Source: Jannaschia maritima
Lineage (GTDB): Bacteria; Pseudomonadota; Alphaproteobacteria; Rhodobacterales; Rhodobacteraceae
Length of the DNA: 64,000 nucleotides
Assembly (NCBI RefSeq): GCF_030973515.1
Contig: NZ_JARGZA010000014.1
Coordinates: 31,048-95,047 of the forward strand
Reading direction: 5' to 3'
The translations under genes and the position numbers were made by a program. The notes beneath the pieces are model-generated. The model searched no databases. It was not told where the DNA came from and saw nothing but the letters and a program-made list of their open reading frames with translations. Positions 52,726 to 61,134 of this stretch are shown piece by piece (position 1 is the stretch's first letter; each line of letters begins with the position of its first letter).

Positions 52726-53790
52726 ATGACGCGGACGCTGCACGACCTCTATGCCGCGCGGGTGGCCGATGGCGCGCTGACCCGCGACCCCGCCCAGGAG
52801 GCGGCGTTGGAGCCGTTGGAGCGGATCCGCGCCAAGCTGGCGGAACCCCCTGCGCGCAAAGGGTTCTTCGGCCGACCGAAGGCGCCGGAAGGGCCGATGG
52901 GCGTTTACCTGTGGGGGGGCGTGGGGACGGGCAAGTCGATGCTGATGGACCTGTTCCACGAGGCCGCGCCGGTGCCGTCGCGGCGCGTCCACTTCCACGC
53001 CTTCATGCAGGCCGCCCACGACGCGATGCACGAAGCGCGGACCACGGGCACGGCGGACGCCATCGCCCCCTTCGCCGCCCGCGTCACGCGCGAGGCGCGG
53101 GTGCTGTGCTTCGACGAGATGCAGATCACCGACATCACCGACGCGATGGTCGTGGGCCGCCTGTTCGAGAAGCTGTTCGCGGGCGGCGTCCATGTCGTGA
53201 CCACGTCGAACCGGGTCCCCGACGACCTGTACAAGGACGGGCTGAACCGGCAGCTGTTCCTGCCGTTCATCGACATGCTGAAGAACCGGATGGTCGTGCA
53301 TCACCTGGATGCGGGGCGCGACTACAGGCGGGAAAGGCTCGCGGGATCAAGGACATACTTCACCCCCGGCGACACGGACGACACCGCGCTGGACGGGGTC
53401 TGGGCGGACCTGTCGGGCGGGCGGTCGGAGGGGCTGACGCTGCGGGTGAAGGGGCGCGACCTGGTGCTGGACGACTATGCCGCGGGGGTCGCGCGGGCGT
53501 CGTTCGCGACCTTGTGCGGGCGGCCCCTGGGGGCGGGCGACTACCTGGCGCTGGCGCAGGCGGTGCGGGTGCTGATCCTGACGCATGTCCCCGTCCTGGA
53601 AGGCAGGCATCACAACGAGGCGCGGCGCTTCGTGACGTTGATCGACGCGCTCTACGAGGCGAGGACGCGCCTGATCGTCAGCGCGGAGGCCCCGCCGGAA
53701 GGGCTGTACCCGTCCGGCGAGGGGCGGTTCGAGTTCGACCGAACGGCGTCCCGACTGGTCGAGATGCAGTCCGACGGCTGGGGCGGCTGA
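52726..53790 (+). CDS. zapE: ZapE/AFG1-like ATPase
   Basis: A 354-residue P-loop ATPase with Walker A GGVGTGKS (64-71), VHFHAFMQAAHDAMHEAR, Walker B LCFDEMQITDITDAM, sensor TTSNRVPDDLYKDGLNR and the C-terminal LGAGDYLALAQAV. It matches the AFG1/ZapE family, which acts at the division site and in membrane protein quality control. All motifs are intact. Confidence 0.95.
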   Translation: MTRTLHDLYAARVADGALTRDPAQEAALEPLERIRAKLAEPPARKGFFGRPKAPEGPMGVYLWGGVGTGKSMLMDLFHEAAPVPSRRVHFHAFMQAAHDAMHEARTTGTADAIAPFAARVTREARVLCFDEMQITDITDAMVVGRLFEKLFAGGVHVVTTSNRVPDDLYKDGLNRQLFLPFIDMLKNRMVVHHLDAGRDYRRERLAGSRTYFTPGDTDDTALDGVWADLSGGRSEGLTLRVKGRDLVLDDYAAGVARASFATLCGRPLGAGDYLALAQAVRVLILTHVPVLEGRHHNEARRFVTLIDALYEARTRLIVSAEAPPEGLYPSGEGRFEFDRTASRLVEMQSDGWGG

Positions 53791-53819
53791 TACAAAAATT
53801 CTTGTCCGAAAGGGCGTGC

Positions 53820-53852
53820 ACCCCCCGTACACCCCCCGTGCACCCCCCGTAC
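53820..53852 (-). repeat. Three tandem 11-bp units, copy 2 of the dispersed element
   Basis: Three units of ACCCCCCGT(A/G)C in a row, the reverse complement of the units at 33848-33880. The outer flanks also match (AGGGCGTGC on the left, ATACG on the right), so the shared element exceeds the tandem units. Confidence 0.85.
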
Positions 53853-53871
53853 ATACGAATTGGCCGACACG

Positions 53872-54101
53872 CACCGCGCGTTGCGTCGGGGTTGCGTCCC
53901 GGCGGCGTTCCGTGCGGGGGGTGGTCCGGCGGGCCGCCGGTGCGGCCCGCGCTGCGGACCTCGGGACGGTCCCCCGGACCGTCCCGTCCCTGCGGGACCG
54001 GTCCTTTGCCCCCGTGCATACGTTTCTGCACACCTGCACCGCGCGTTGCGCCGGTCTTGCGTCACGGGGCCGTTCCGTGCGGGGGGTGGTCCGGCGGGGT
54101 G
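53872..54101. repeat. Imperfect direct repeat pair of about 66 bp
   Basis: Copies at 53872-53938 and 54037-54101 share CACCGCGCGTTGCG at the start and GTTCCGTGCGGGGGGTGGTC near the end, with a few differences between. The first part of the 11-bp element region is adjacent to copy 1 only. Confidence 0.8.
53963..53985. terminator. Perfect 10-bp hairpin with 3-base loop
   Basis: GGGACGGTCC (53963-53972) pairs with GGACCGTCCC (53976-53985) around CCC. Located between the convergent zapE and DUF7002 genes, it is a good candidate for a bidirectional terminator although no T-tract follows. Confidence 0.65.
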
Positions 54102-54133
54102 CCGAGACGCGGTCACGAGCGCCCATCCCCACC

Positions 54134-54754
54134 CTAGCGGGCGGGTTCGATCGCCTCGATCGCATCCGCGGCGTGGGGGACGGGGCCGCGGACCGTGACC
54201 TCCTTCGCGCGGTCGAGGGCCCTGGTCGGCCGGGCGCGGCGCCAGGCGTCCCAGTCGAGGGTCGCCAGGGGGGCGAAGGTGGCGCGGCCCCGGCGGGCGG
54301 CGGCCCGCAGGGTGGCGCCGGTGTTGATGGGCGCGACCTCCGCCCGGTCCCAGACGGGGGCGAGCAGGCGGGCGGTGTCGAAGACGTGCCATTCGCTGCG
54401 GTAGCCCAGCCGCAGGCGTGCCGCCAGGTTCCCAGCCCCCAGCGCCCGGTCCGGCCAGAAGAAGACGCGGGCATTCAGCATCGCCATCCAGTCGGCGGGC
54501 GCGAGGCCGTCGTCCAGGATGCCGCCCAAGGCGCGCATGGACAGGGGCGCGTTGTCGGTGATCGTGACGGGCGTGCCATCCGGGAGGGTCAGGCGCAGGG
54601 CGGCCGCGCGACGTTCGGGGGGCAGCGGATGCCCCGCCAGCCGGGCCAGGTCGGCGGCGGGCAGCAGGCCGTGGCGCCGGATCGAGTCCAGGCTGCCCCG
54701 TTCGGCCAAACGGTAGAGGCGGGGGTGGAGGGCGGCGAAGGCGGCGGGGGTCAT
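54134..54754 (-). CDS. DUF7002 family protein
   Basis: A 206-residue protein starting MTPAAFAALHPRLYRLAERG. The blocks LYRLAERGSLDSIRRHGLLP, ILDDGLAPADWMAMLNARVF and EVAPINTGATLRAAARRG match the hypothetical family now called DUF7002, which has an ADP-ribosyltransferase/DarT-like appearance; activity unproven. The 5' part of this gene is duplicated as a fragment at 56968-57064. Confidence 0.8.
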   Translation of the reverse strand: MTPAAFAALHPRLYRLAERGSLDSIRRHGLLPAADLARLAGHPLPPERRAAALRLTLPDGTPVTITDNAPLSMRALGGILDDGLAPADWMAMLNARVFFWPDRALGAGNLAARLRLGYRSEWHVFDTARLLAPVWDRAEVAPINTGATLRAAARRGRATFAPLATLDWDAWRRARPTRALDRAKEVTVRGPVPHAADAIEAIEPAR

Positions 54755-54779
54755 TGGCGTCCTGCGCACCGCGTCATGG

Positions 54780-55490
54780 TCAGAGGGTCCTGAACGTCCG
54801 ATCGAAGTCGCCACCATCGAGGCCACCACCCCACCGGAACAGACCCGGACCCGTGCGGCGAACGAAGGGGTTCAGTTCCAGCAACAGGGCCTGTCGATCG
54901 AGGGCGGGCGGCACGGCGAAGTCGGCCACGATGTCGTCCACATGCAGCACCTTCAGCAGATCGTCCACCGCCGCCCTCAGGACATCGGCGATGCGCGGCT
55001 TGTCGGCCACGATCTCGGGAAAGCGGCGGTCGGTGTGATACTGGCTCGCTCCGACGACGACGCCGGCCCGGATGAAGACCCGGAACTCGCACCAGCGCGG
55101 TATGTCCCGCCAGGGTCTGAAATAGAGAGCGTCCTCCCGCCCCTCCGCCAGCACGGCTCGGGCGACCTGCGCCACCCTTTCGTTCCGGGCCGCCATGGTC
55201 GTCATGACCTGCCTGCCGTCGAAGACGGGCAGAAGACGGCCCGGACCGCGCTTGAAGCTGCACAGGCCGAGGCGAAAATGCGCGCCGGTCGCAGCGAAGG
55301 GGTCGACCGCCTCGTCCAGGTGATGGGCCAGGAATTCGGAAGGCGCGTCTGCCTGGCGGGCGAGCCAGAGGAGGTCGGCGTGATCCAGCGGCATCACCTC
55401 CATCGGCCCCATCAGCGCGAGGACGCCTTCCGGATAGGCCCCGAACTCCGCCGCCCAGACCCGCGGTCCGAAGCCCGGACGGGGGTTCAA
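54780..55490 (-). CDS. D123-like ATP-grasp protein
   Basis: A 236-residue protein whose C-terminal part has RWCEFRVFIRAGVVVGASQY, DDIVADFAVPP and LLLELNPFVRRTGPGLFRWG, matching the D123 (cell division cycle 123) ATP-grasp family. The lysine and acidic metal-binding positions (DI-ADF and ELN) look conserved. Eukaryotic D123 assembles eIF2; bacterial members are uncharacterised. The start is TTG at 55490, overlapping the upstream TGA. It is the last gene of the toxin-immunity cassette, so it may modify or neutralise something in that context. Confidence 0.72.
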   Translation of the reverse strand: MNPRPGFGPRVWAAEFGAYPEGVLALMGPMEVMPLDHADLLWLARQADAPSEFLAHHLDEAVDPFAATGAHFRLGLCSFKRGPGRLLPVFDGRQVMTTMAARNERVAQVARAVLAEGREDALYFRPWRDIPRWCEFRVFIRAGVVVGASQYHTDRRFPEIVADKPRIADVLRAAVDDLLKVLHVDDIVADFAVPPALDRQALLLELNPFVRRTGPGLFRWGGGLDGGDFDRTFRTL

Positions 55491-56008
55491 AGGTTCTCCC
55501 GCTCCGTCAGGCCGTTCATGAAGCCGGTGAAGCTGTCGGCGACGTGGCCGAGGCCGTGGGTGTTGTCGCCGGTCATCCACGGATCGTTCGCGCGGATCCA
55601 AGCGTAGATCTTGCCGTAGTCGGGATCGCCCTTCTGGACATTCATCACGATGTCAGCACCTTCTGGATTCACCGGGTCCGCAAATCCGATGAAGACATGC
55701 TTGAGCGGCAAAAGATGGGTATCCGGATCAAGGTGACGATAATAGCTTCGTGTCGTCAAATCCAAATTTCGGGTGTTTCCCAACCATTCGACTTGCAGAA
55801 GAACGACGCCTTCATCGAAGCGCGCCATAAACCAAGAGCCCGTATCACGAAGTCCTGCGCCGTTGGAACGCTGCATAAACTCAATATAGTCTCTTGTGAG
55901 GAAAACATCGTTCAAAGGATCTCGGAGGGTGATCGACCCATCAGGATTAAAGTCGAACTCACTAGGTTCGCTAAGCTGCCAATCCGGATTCCAATTGATT
56001 CCGCTCAC
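55487..56008 (-). CDS. SUKH (SMI1/KNR4)-type immunity protein
   Basis: A 173-residue protein with YIEFMQRSNGAGLRDTGSWF near residue 41, KHVFIGFADPVNPEGADIVM and GLGHVADSFTGFMNGLTE at the end. This order (ExxxxNG, beta strands, ADSF-type C-terminus) is that of SUKH proteins, the commonest immunity fold against polymorphic nuclease toxins. The gene is AT-richer than its neighbours and lies ten bases after the toxin gene, overlapping the D123-like gene by four bases. Confidence 0.78.
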   Translation of the reverse strand: MSGINWNPDWQLSEPSEFDFNPDGSITLRDPLNDVFLTRDYIEFMQRSNGAGLRDTGSWFMARFDEGVVLLQVEWLGNTRNLDLTTRSYYRHLDPDTHLLPLKHVFIGFADPVNPEGADIVMNVQKGDPDYGKIYAWIRANDPWMTGDNTHGLGHVADSFTGFMNGLTERENL

Positions 56009-56018
56009 GGGATAACTC

Positions 56019-56942
56019 CTAGAATTCAGGCGTTTGGTTTATCGACGCATCACCGATGTGAGACAAGGGGCCGTGGATGTCACGGTCCACATACATCATC
56101 GAAGCCCCGTCACCGGCGTGGTGCCAATGTCCGTTGCGTGGTTCTGAGTGTGTCGAGCCATACCGCTCCCGCCATGCACCCCATGACGCGTTTCGATCCG
56201 CTGCGCGATCACCGGTGAGGCTCTGCTCAATGTCGACGCGCCACGCACGTCCGTCGGGCGCCGAAGATCCGGGCGGAGGGAATCCAGAAAGGTCTGGACG
56301 CCCAGCTGAGTAGGGAATGCCGACTGCTCCGTGGTTTTGAAGTGCCTCGTGAAGATCCGATCCAGTTCGATCATTTGGATCCGGCACGAAAACCCCTTCG
56401 CCTACCGGTGCGGGAGAGCCGTCGGCGTTCCGGAAGCTGCCGGTGCCGGGGGCGGGCAGGTTGCCGGGGCCGTAGAGTTCGCGCAACTCGGCGTCGCGGT
56501 CGGCGCGGCAGCGGGCCATGTCGCAGCCGCGGTAGCGTTCGAGGATCTCGTCGCGGCGACGCCGCATCCGCCGGGTCAGCGTGCGCGCGGCCACGCGGCG
56601 GCGGGCGATCGTGCCGACCTGCTGCATGTTCTGTCGCGCGAGGCGCAACGCCTCGTCGGCCCGGGTGACCGCGCGCGCGATGCGCCGTCCGCGGAAGAAG
56701 CCCTTGAAGATGTCGCCCAGCACCGGGACCATGCCGACGCCGTCCACCACGGCCGCGCCGTAATTGCCCGCCGCCACGTTGCGGGACAGCGAGATTCCGT
56801 CGGCGATCTGCCCGCCCGTCGGGTTCAGCGACGCGACGAAGAGGCCCGCATCGACGCCGACCTCGATCCATTGCCGCGTCACGGCGTCCAGTTCCCGCTG
56901 CGCGGCCTGGACGCGCCGGGCATCGAGCTGCTCGACGATCAC
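56019..56942 (-). CDS. Polymorphic-toxin C-terminal module with HNH/WHH-type nuclease
   Basis: A 307-residue protein. Residues 35-90 (LNPTGGQIADGISLSRN, VGMVPVLGDIFKG) look like a pre-toxin domain, 90-150 is Arg-rich helix, and the C-terminus has NGHWHHAGDGASMMYV with His274/His275 and then His290 and His295, a WHH-type HNH nuclease pattern. There is no RHS, PAAR or haemagglutinin delivery part, so this is an orphan or displaced toxin tip. The GTG start lies inside a segment resembling the end of dapD (PNLYGAVIVEQLDAR), so the true 5' end is uncertain. A SUKH immunity gene follows. Confidence 0.75.
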   Translation of the reverse strand: MIVEQLDARRVQAAQRELDAVTRQWIEVGVDAGLFVASLNPTGGQIADGISLSRNVAAGNYGAAVVDGVGMVPVLGDIFKGFFRGRRIARAVTRADEALRLARQNMQQVGTIARRRVAARTLTRRMRRRRDEILERYRGCDMARCRADRDAELRELYGPGNLPAPGTGSFRNADGSPAPVGEGVFVPDPNDRTGSDLHEALQNHGAVGIPYSAGRPDLSGFPPPGSSAPDGRAWRVDIEQSLTGDRAADRNASWGAWRERYGSTHSEPRNGHWHHAGDGASMMYVDRDIHGPLSHIGDASINQTPEF

Positions 56943-56967
56943 CGCGCCGTAGAGGTTGGGCGGGGCA

Positions 56968-57064
56968 GGGTCAGGCGCAGGCGCGGGGCGGCCGCGCGGC
57001 GTTCGGGGGGCAGCGGGAGCCCCGCCAGCCGGGCCAGGTCGGCGGCGGGCAGCAGGCCGTGGCG
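56968..57064 (-). pseudogene. Fragment of a DUF7002 gene (direct repeat flanking the toxin cassette)
   Basis: On the minus strand this reads RHGLLPAADLARLAGLPLPP followed by ERRAAA, nearly identical to residues of the intact DUF7002 protein encoded at 54586-54676. The DNA copies are 97 and 91 bp, differing by a 6-base insertion and a few substitutions. The fragment has no start or rest of the gene. It lies between the alpha-amylase gene and the toxin. Confidence 0.85.
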
Positions 57065-57092
57065 GCAGGTCGGGGTCCAGTCGCGCCCTGGG

Positions 57093-58733
57093 CTAGCGGC
57101 GTTCCCCGTCCAGGCGCATCCAGCGATAGCCGTTGGGCGGGAGCGCGATCGTCTCGGACGGCGCGCGATCGGAGCAGTCGTCGTCGCTGGACAGCAGCGT
57201 CACGAGGCGGCGGGCGTCGAGGTCGAGGGCGAGCTCGGCCCCGTCCCCGCCGATGTCGTGCAGCGTGACGACGGCCCCCCCGTTCCAGTCGCAGCGCAGC
57301 GCGAGCACGCCGTCGGGCGCGTCCAGCACGGTCCATCCGCCCCAGCCGATCTCCGGGCAGGCGCGCCGCACGCGGATCATGGCGCCGACCCGGTCGAGGA
57401 GGGAGCCCCGTTCCGCCCGTTGCCGCGCCACGTTGACGGCGCCGTAGCCGAGCGGGCCGTCCGCCACGACGGGGCGCACCAGGTCGCCCCGCGTGCGGCT
57501 GAAGCCGCCATGGCGCTCGTCGGCCCATTGCATCGGCGTGCGCACCGGCAGGCGTTCGGGCAGGTCCAGATCCTCGCCCATCCCGATCTCGTCGCCGTAC
57601 CACATGACCGGCGTGCCCGGCAGCGCGAACAGGAGCGAATGGGCCAGCGCCAGCCGGTCCATGTCGCCCCCCAGCATCGGCGCCAGGCGCCGCCGGACGC
57701 CCCGGTCGTAGACGCGCATCGAATCCTCCGGCGCGAGCGCCGCGAAGGCTTCCTCCCGCTCCGCGTCCGTGAGCTTGTCGAGGCTGAGCTCGTCGTGGTT
57801 GCGCAGGAACACGCCGAACTGCGCCTGCTGCCCCATCTCCTTCGGCCGCGTGTCGAGCGCCCGCGCGATCGGCTCCGCCGAGCCGCGGATCAGGCCCAGC
57901 CACAGGTACTGGTTCAGCGGGAAGTCGAACGCCATGTGCATCCGCTCGTCGGCGCCGAACGCCCGCCCGCCGAAATAGTCGGGGATCGTTTCGCGCTCCA
58001 CGTTGGCCTCCGCCAGCATGATCGCGCCGGCCTTCCGCCAGGACAGGAAGTCCCGCATCTCGGACAGCAGCAGGAGCGGGTCGCGGTCGGGTTCGTCCTC
58101 CAGCCCCTTGTACTCGATCAGGAAGGGCACCGCGTCGATGCGGAACCCCTCGACCCCCATCTCCAGCCAGAAGCCCATGATCCGCAGGATCTCCGCCCGC
58201 ACCGCAGGGTTCGAGATGTCGAGATCGGCCTGGTGCGCGTAGAAGCGGTGCATGTACCAGGCGTCCGCCTCCTCGTCGTGGGTCCACACGGCATCCTGCA
58301 CGCCGGGGAAGATGATGCCCTCGGTGATGTCGGCGGGCTTCTCCTTCGACCAGACGTACCAGTCGCGATAGGGGCTGTCCGGCGAGGACCGGGCCGATCG
58401 GAACCAGGGATGGTCGATGGAGGTGTGGTTGCAGACAAGGTCCACCATCACCCGCATCCCCCGGTCGCGCGCCGCGCGGCTGAACTCCACGAAGCGGCCC
58501 AGCGTGCCCAGCCGGGGGTGCACGCCGTAGAAGTCGGTGATGTCGTAGCCGTTGTCGCGCATCGGCGAGGGGTAGAACGGGTTGAGCCACAGGCAGGTGA
58601 CGCCCAGCGCCTCCAGGTGGTCCAGCCGGTCGGTCAGGCCCTGGAAGTCGCCCGACCCGTCGCCGTCGGCATCCATGAAGGTCTCGACGTCGAGGCAGTA
58701 GACGATGGCGTTCTTGTACCAGAGGTCGAGCAA
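57093..58733 (-). CDS. Alpha-amylase family glycosidase (trehalose synthase-like)
   Basis: A 546-residue GH13 enzyme: WYKNAIVYCLDVETFMDADG at the N-terminus, RVMVDLVCNHTSIDHPWF, catalytic nucleophile Asp in VEGFRIDAVPFL, acid Glu in AIMLAEANVE and transition-state Asp in FLRNHDELSLDKL. It resembles trehalose synthase and related maltose-active enzymes but lacks the long C-terminal domains, so a glucosidase or transferase role is also possible. The TTG at 58733 fits the conserved start and is five bases from the upstream stop; the open frame to 58802 overlaps the previous gene. Confidence 0.88.
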   Translation of the reverse strand: MLDLWYKNAIVYCLDVETFMDADGDGSGDFQGLTDRLDHLEALGVTCLWLNPFYPSPMRDNGYDITDFYGVHPRLGTLGRFVEFSRAARDRGMRVMVDLVCNHTSIDHPWFRSARSSPDSPYRDWYVWSKEKPADITEGIIFPGVQDAVWTHDEEADAWYMHRFYAHQADLDISNPAVRAEILRIMGFWLEMGVEGFRIDAVPFLIEYKGLEDEPDRDPLLLLSEMRDFLSWRKAGAIMLAEANVERETIPDYFGGRAFGADERMHMAFDFPLNQYLWLGLIRGSAEPIARALDTRPKEMGQQAQFGVFLRNHDELSLDKLTDAEREEAFAALAPEDSMRVYDRGVRRRLAPMLGGDMDRLALAHSLLFALPGTPVMWYGDEIGMGEDLDLPERLPVRTPMQWADERHGGFSRTRGDLVRPVVADGPLGYGAVNVARQRAERGSLLDRVGAMIRVRRACPEIGWGGWTVLDAPDGVLALRCDWNGGAVVTLHDIGGDGAELALDLDARRLVTLLSSDDDCSDRAPSETIALPPNGYRWMRLDGERR

Positions 58734-58738
58734 ACTGA

Positions 58739-59080
58739 TCAGCCCGTGAAGAAGCGGAGCATGGTGAACATCGCGGCGACGATGCCGATGGACGTGATCC
58801 AATTCATGCGAACGAGTTCACTCTTCATCGCAGCCATGTCGGTGCGGACGGCGGCGATGTCGGTCTTCAACTCGCCCCTGAGTCCCGCGATCTCGGTCTT
58901 CAACTCCGCCTTCACCCCTGCGATCTCGGTCTTCAGTTCAGCGACATCCGTCTTCGTAGAGAACTGACTCGTATCCGCACCGGCGACGCCTTCGGCGATA
59001 GCTTCCGCAAGCCGGTCATCCGCACCGGCCGCCTTGAGGCTCCGGGCGAACTTCAGCGTGTCAATGTTGAGCGCGTTCAT
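58739..59080 (-). CDS. Coiled-coil protein with C-terminal membrane anchor (DUF1640/CCDC90-like)
   Basis: A 113-residue protein: an N-terminal helical part (LKAAGADDRLAEAIAEGVAG), 7-residue-register coiled coil with repeated ELKTEIAG-type units (about 48-90), and a C-terminal membrane helix (WITSIGIVAAMFTMLRFF). It resembles CCDC90/DUF1640 proteins. The role is unknown; it is probably cotranscribed with the amylase gene, five bases downstream. Confidence 0.78.
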   Translation of the reverse strand: MNALNIDTLKFARSLKAAGADDRLAEAIAEGVAGADTSQFSTKTDVAELKTEIAGVKAELKTEIAGLRGELKTDIAAVRTDMAAMKSELVRMNWITSIGIVAAMFTMLRFFTG

Positions 59081-59160
59081 CGACGTTCCTCAGACTTCTT
59101 CCTCACCCTCTACCACGCCCGCGCTGCGTTTCCATTAGCTTAAGGCATCCATCCTTATCC

Positions 59161-60126
59161 CTACCCCAGTTCCGGCAGGACCTTCGCCCCGAACGTGTCG
59201 ATGAACGCTTCCTGGTTCTCGCAGACGTTGTGGATCATCACCTCCGTCGCGCCCATGGCGGCGAAGCCGCGGATGTGCTCGGCCTGGGCGCCCAGGTCGT
59301 CGGACACGAAGACGGCCGTGGCCACGTCCTCGGGCGTGACGTAGCGCGTGGCCTCCTCGAACTGCCTAGGCGTGCGGATGACCCAGGGCACCTCGCCCGG
59401 CAGGACGTTGGTGCGCCATTCCTTCCATGCGTTCTCCATCGCCCAGGCGCGGTCCTCGCCCCAGCCGATCTTGGCCTGCACGGCGACGGGCTTGCCCTCG
59501 CCCCCGCCCTCGCGGAACGCGTCGATCACGGCCTTCGTGCGCGACCGGTCCGCCGCGCCCACGGTGATCAGCGCGTCGGCCCAGCCGCCGACCCAGCGCG
59601 CCGTGTCCTCGCTGACGGCGGCGCCGATCACCTTCGGCGGCACGTCGGGACGGGAATAGAGCTTCGCGGCCTCGACGGTGATGCGCCCGCGATGCGTCAC
59701 CTCCTCGCCCGCCCAGAGCGCGCGCATCACGTCCACGCATTCCTTCAGATGCGCGTTGCGTTCGCGCTTCTCGGGCCAGTTGACGCCGGCCACGCCTTCG
59801 TTGAGCAACTGGCCGGAGCCCAGCGCCATCCAGAGCCGTTCGGGATACATGGCGCTGATCGTGGCCCCCGCCTGCGCCAGGATCGCGGGATGGTAGCGCC
59901 AGCCGGGGCAGGACACGGTGCGGAAGCGGATCGACGTCGCCTCCATCGCGGCGCCCAGCCAGGACCAGACGAAGCCGGACTGCCCCTGCTCCGCCTCGCT
60001 CCAAGGGTGGAAGTGATCGGAGGCGGAGGCGACGCGGAACCCCGCCGCATCCGCCCGCTTGGCCACGTCGAGGAGCCGCGCGGGCGCGAACTGCTCGTGG
60101 CTGTTGTGGTATCCGTATTCCGTCAT
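59161..60126 (-). CDS. LLM-class flavin-dependent oxidoreductase (F420-type)
   Basis: A 321-residue TIM-barrel protein: MTEYGYHNSHEQFAPARLLD, ASDHFHPWSEAEQGQSGFVW, MYPERLWMALGSGQLLNEGV and a C-terminal GATEVMIHNVCENQEAFI. It matches the TIGR03557-type group of luciferase-like enzymes that use F420 or FMN, such as the glucose-6-phosphate dehydrogenase relatives. Cofactor and substrate cannot be fixed. The start is probably 60126; 60138 is possible. Confidence 0.88.
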   Translation of the reverse strand: MTEYGYHNSHEQFAPARLLDVAKRADAAGFRVASASDHFHPWSEAEQGQSGFVWSWLGAAMEATSIRFRTVSCPGWRYHPAILAQAGATISAMYPERLWMALGSGQLLNEGVAGVNWPEKRERNAHLKECVDVMRALWAGEEVTHRGRITVEAAKLYSRPDVPPKVIGAAVSEDTARWVGGWADALITVGAADRSRTKAVIDAFREGGGEGKPVAVQAKIGWGEDRAWAMENAWKEWRTNVLPGEVPWVIRTPRQFEEATRYVTPEDVATAVFVSDDLGAQAEHIRGFAAMGATEVMIHNVCENQEAFIDTFGAKVLPELG

Positions 60127-60208
60127 GGAGGGGGACATAGGGTGCCCGGCCGGCAAGTCCGCCTCCCGGGGCGTGGCGACGGGTCGGGCCCGGCGCACGC
60201 GCGGCCCG

Positions 60209-61057
60209 TCAGTCCCGCAGCAGGTCGTTGATCGCGGTCTTGCTGCGCGTCCGGGCGTCCACCTGCTTGACGATCACCGCGCAGTAGAGATTGGGGGCGG
60301 CGGCGCCGTTGCCCATGGTGCCGGCCCCGGGCATCGAGCCCGCGACGACGACCGAATAGGGCGGCACCTCGCCATAGGTGATCTCGCCGGTCAGGCGGTT
60401 CACGATCTTCGTCGATTTGCCGATGAAGACGCCCATGCCGAGGACGGAGCCCCGTCGGACGATGCACCCCTCCACCACCTCGGAGCGGGCGCCGATGAAG
60501 CAGTCGTCCTCGATGATGGTGGGGCCGGCCTGCATGGGTTCCAGCACGCCGCCGATGCCGACGCCGCCCGACAGATGCACGTTGCGGCCGATCTGGGCGC
60601 ACGATCCCACGGTAGCCCAGGTGTCGACCATGGTGCCCGCGTCCACGTAGGCGCCGAGGTTCACGAAGGACGGCATCAAGACGACGCCGGGAGCCACGTA
60701 GGCCGACCGCCGGACGACGCAGCCCGGCACGGCGCGGAAGCCCGCGCGGTCCCAGGCGGCGGCGTTCCAGCCCGCGAACTTGCTGTCCGCCTTGTCCCAC
60801 CAGGTGCCGCCCTGCGGGCCGCCTTCCATCGGGGTCATGTCGCGCAGGCGGAAGGACAGGAGCACCGCCTTCTTGGCCCATTGATTGACGTGCCATTGGC
60901 CGTCGCCCCGCGGTTCGGCCACGCGCAGGGTGCCCCCGTCGAGCGCGTCGAGCGTCGCCTCCACCGCGTCACGGACGGCGCCGGTTGTCTGCGGGGTGAC
61001 GGTGTCGCGCGCGTCCCACGCGGCCTCGATCGTCCGTTCCAGGGCTTCGTTCGACAT
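60209..61057 (-). CDS. dapD: 2,3,4,5-tetrahydropyridine-2,6-dicarboxylate N-succinyltransferase
   Basis: A 282-residue left-handed beta-helix acyltransferase with hexapeptide repeats ([40 protein letters not shown]) and the C-terminal [15 protein letters not shown]. It succinylates tetrahydrodipicolinate in lysine and diaminopimelate synthesis, downstream of asd. Length fits (274-285). The start at 61057 ([11 protein letters not shown]) is the conserved one. Confidence 0.95.
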   Translation of the reverse strand: MSNEALERTIEAAWDARDTVTPQTTGAVRDAVEATLDALDGGTLRVAEPRGDGQWHVNQWAKKAVLLSFRLRDMTPMEGGPQGGTWWDKADSKFAGWNAAAWDRAGFRAVPGCVVRRSAYVAPGVVLMPSFVNLGAYVDAGTMVDTWATVGSCAQIGRNVHLSGGVGIGGVLEPMQAGPTIIEDDCFIGARSEVVEGCIVRRGSVLGMGVFIGKSTKIVNRLTGEITYGEVPPYSVVVAGSMPGAGTMGNGAAAPNLYCAVIVKQVDARTRSKTAINDLLRD

Positions 61058-61134
61058 GGGGCTCCCCCGCGCTCGCGTTGACTGGCGGGGGCTTAGCGGG
61101 CAGGCCGGTGCGGCACAACCGAGAGCCCGCGCCC

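Larger units (their letters stand above)
53791..54133. other. Repeat-rich intergenic region between convergent genes
   Basis: No gene is supported. The 343 bases contain the second copy of the 11-bp tandem element, a strong hairpin and two imperfect direct copies of a roughly 66-bp unit. As the flanking genes converge, the region must end transcription of both. Confidence 0.7.
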
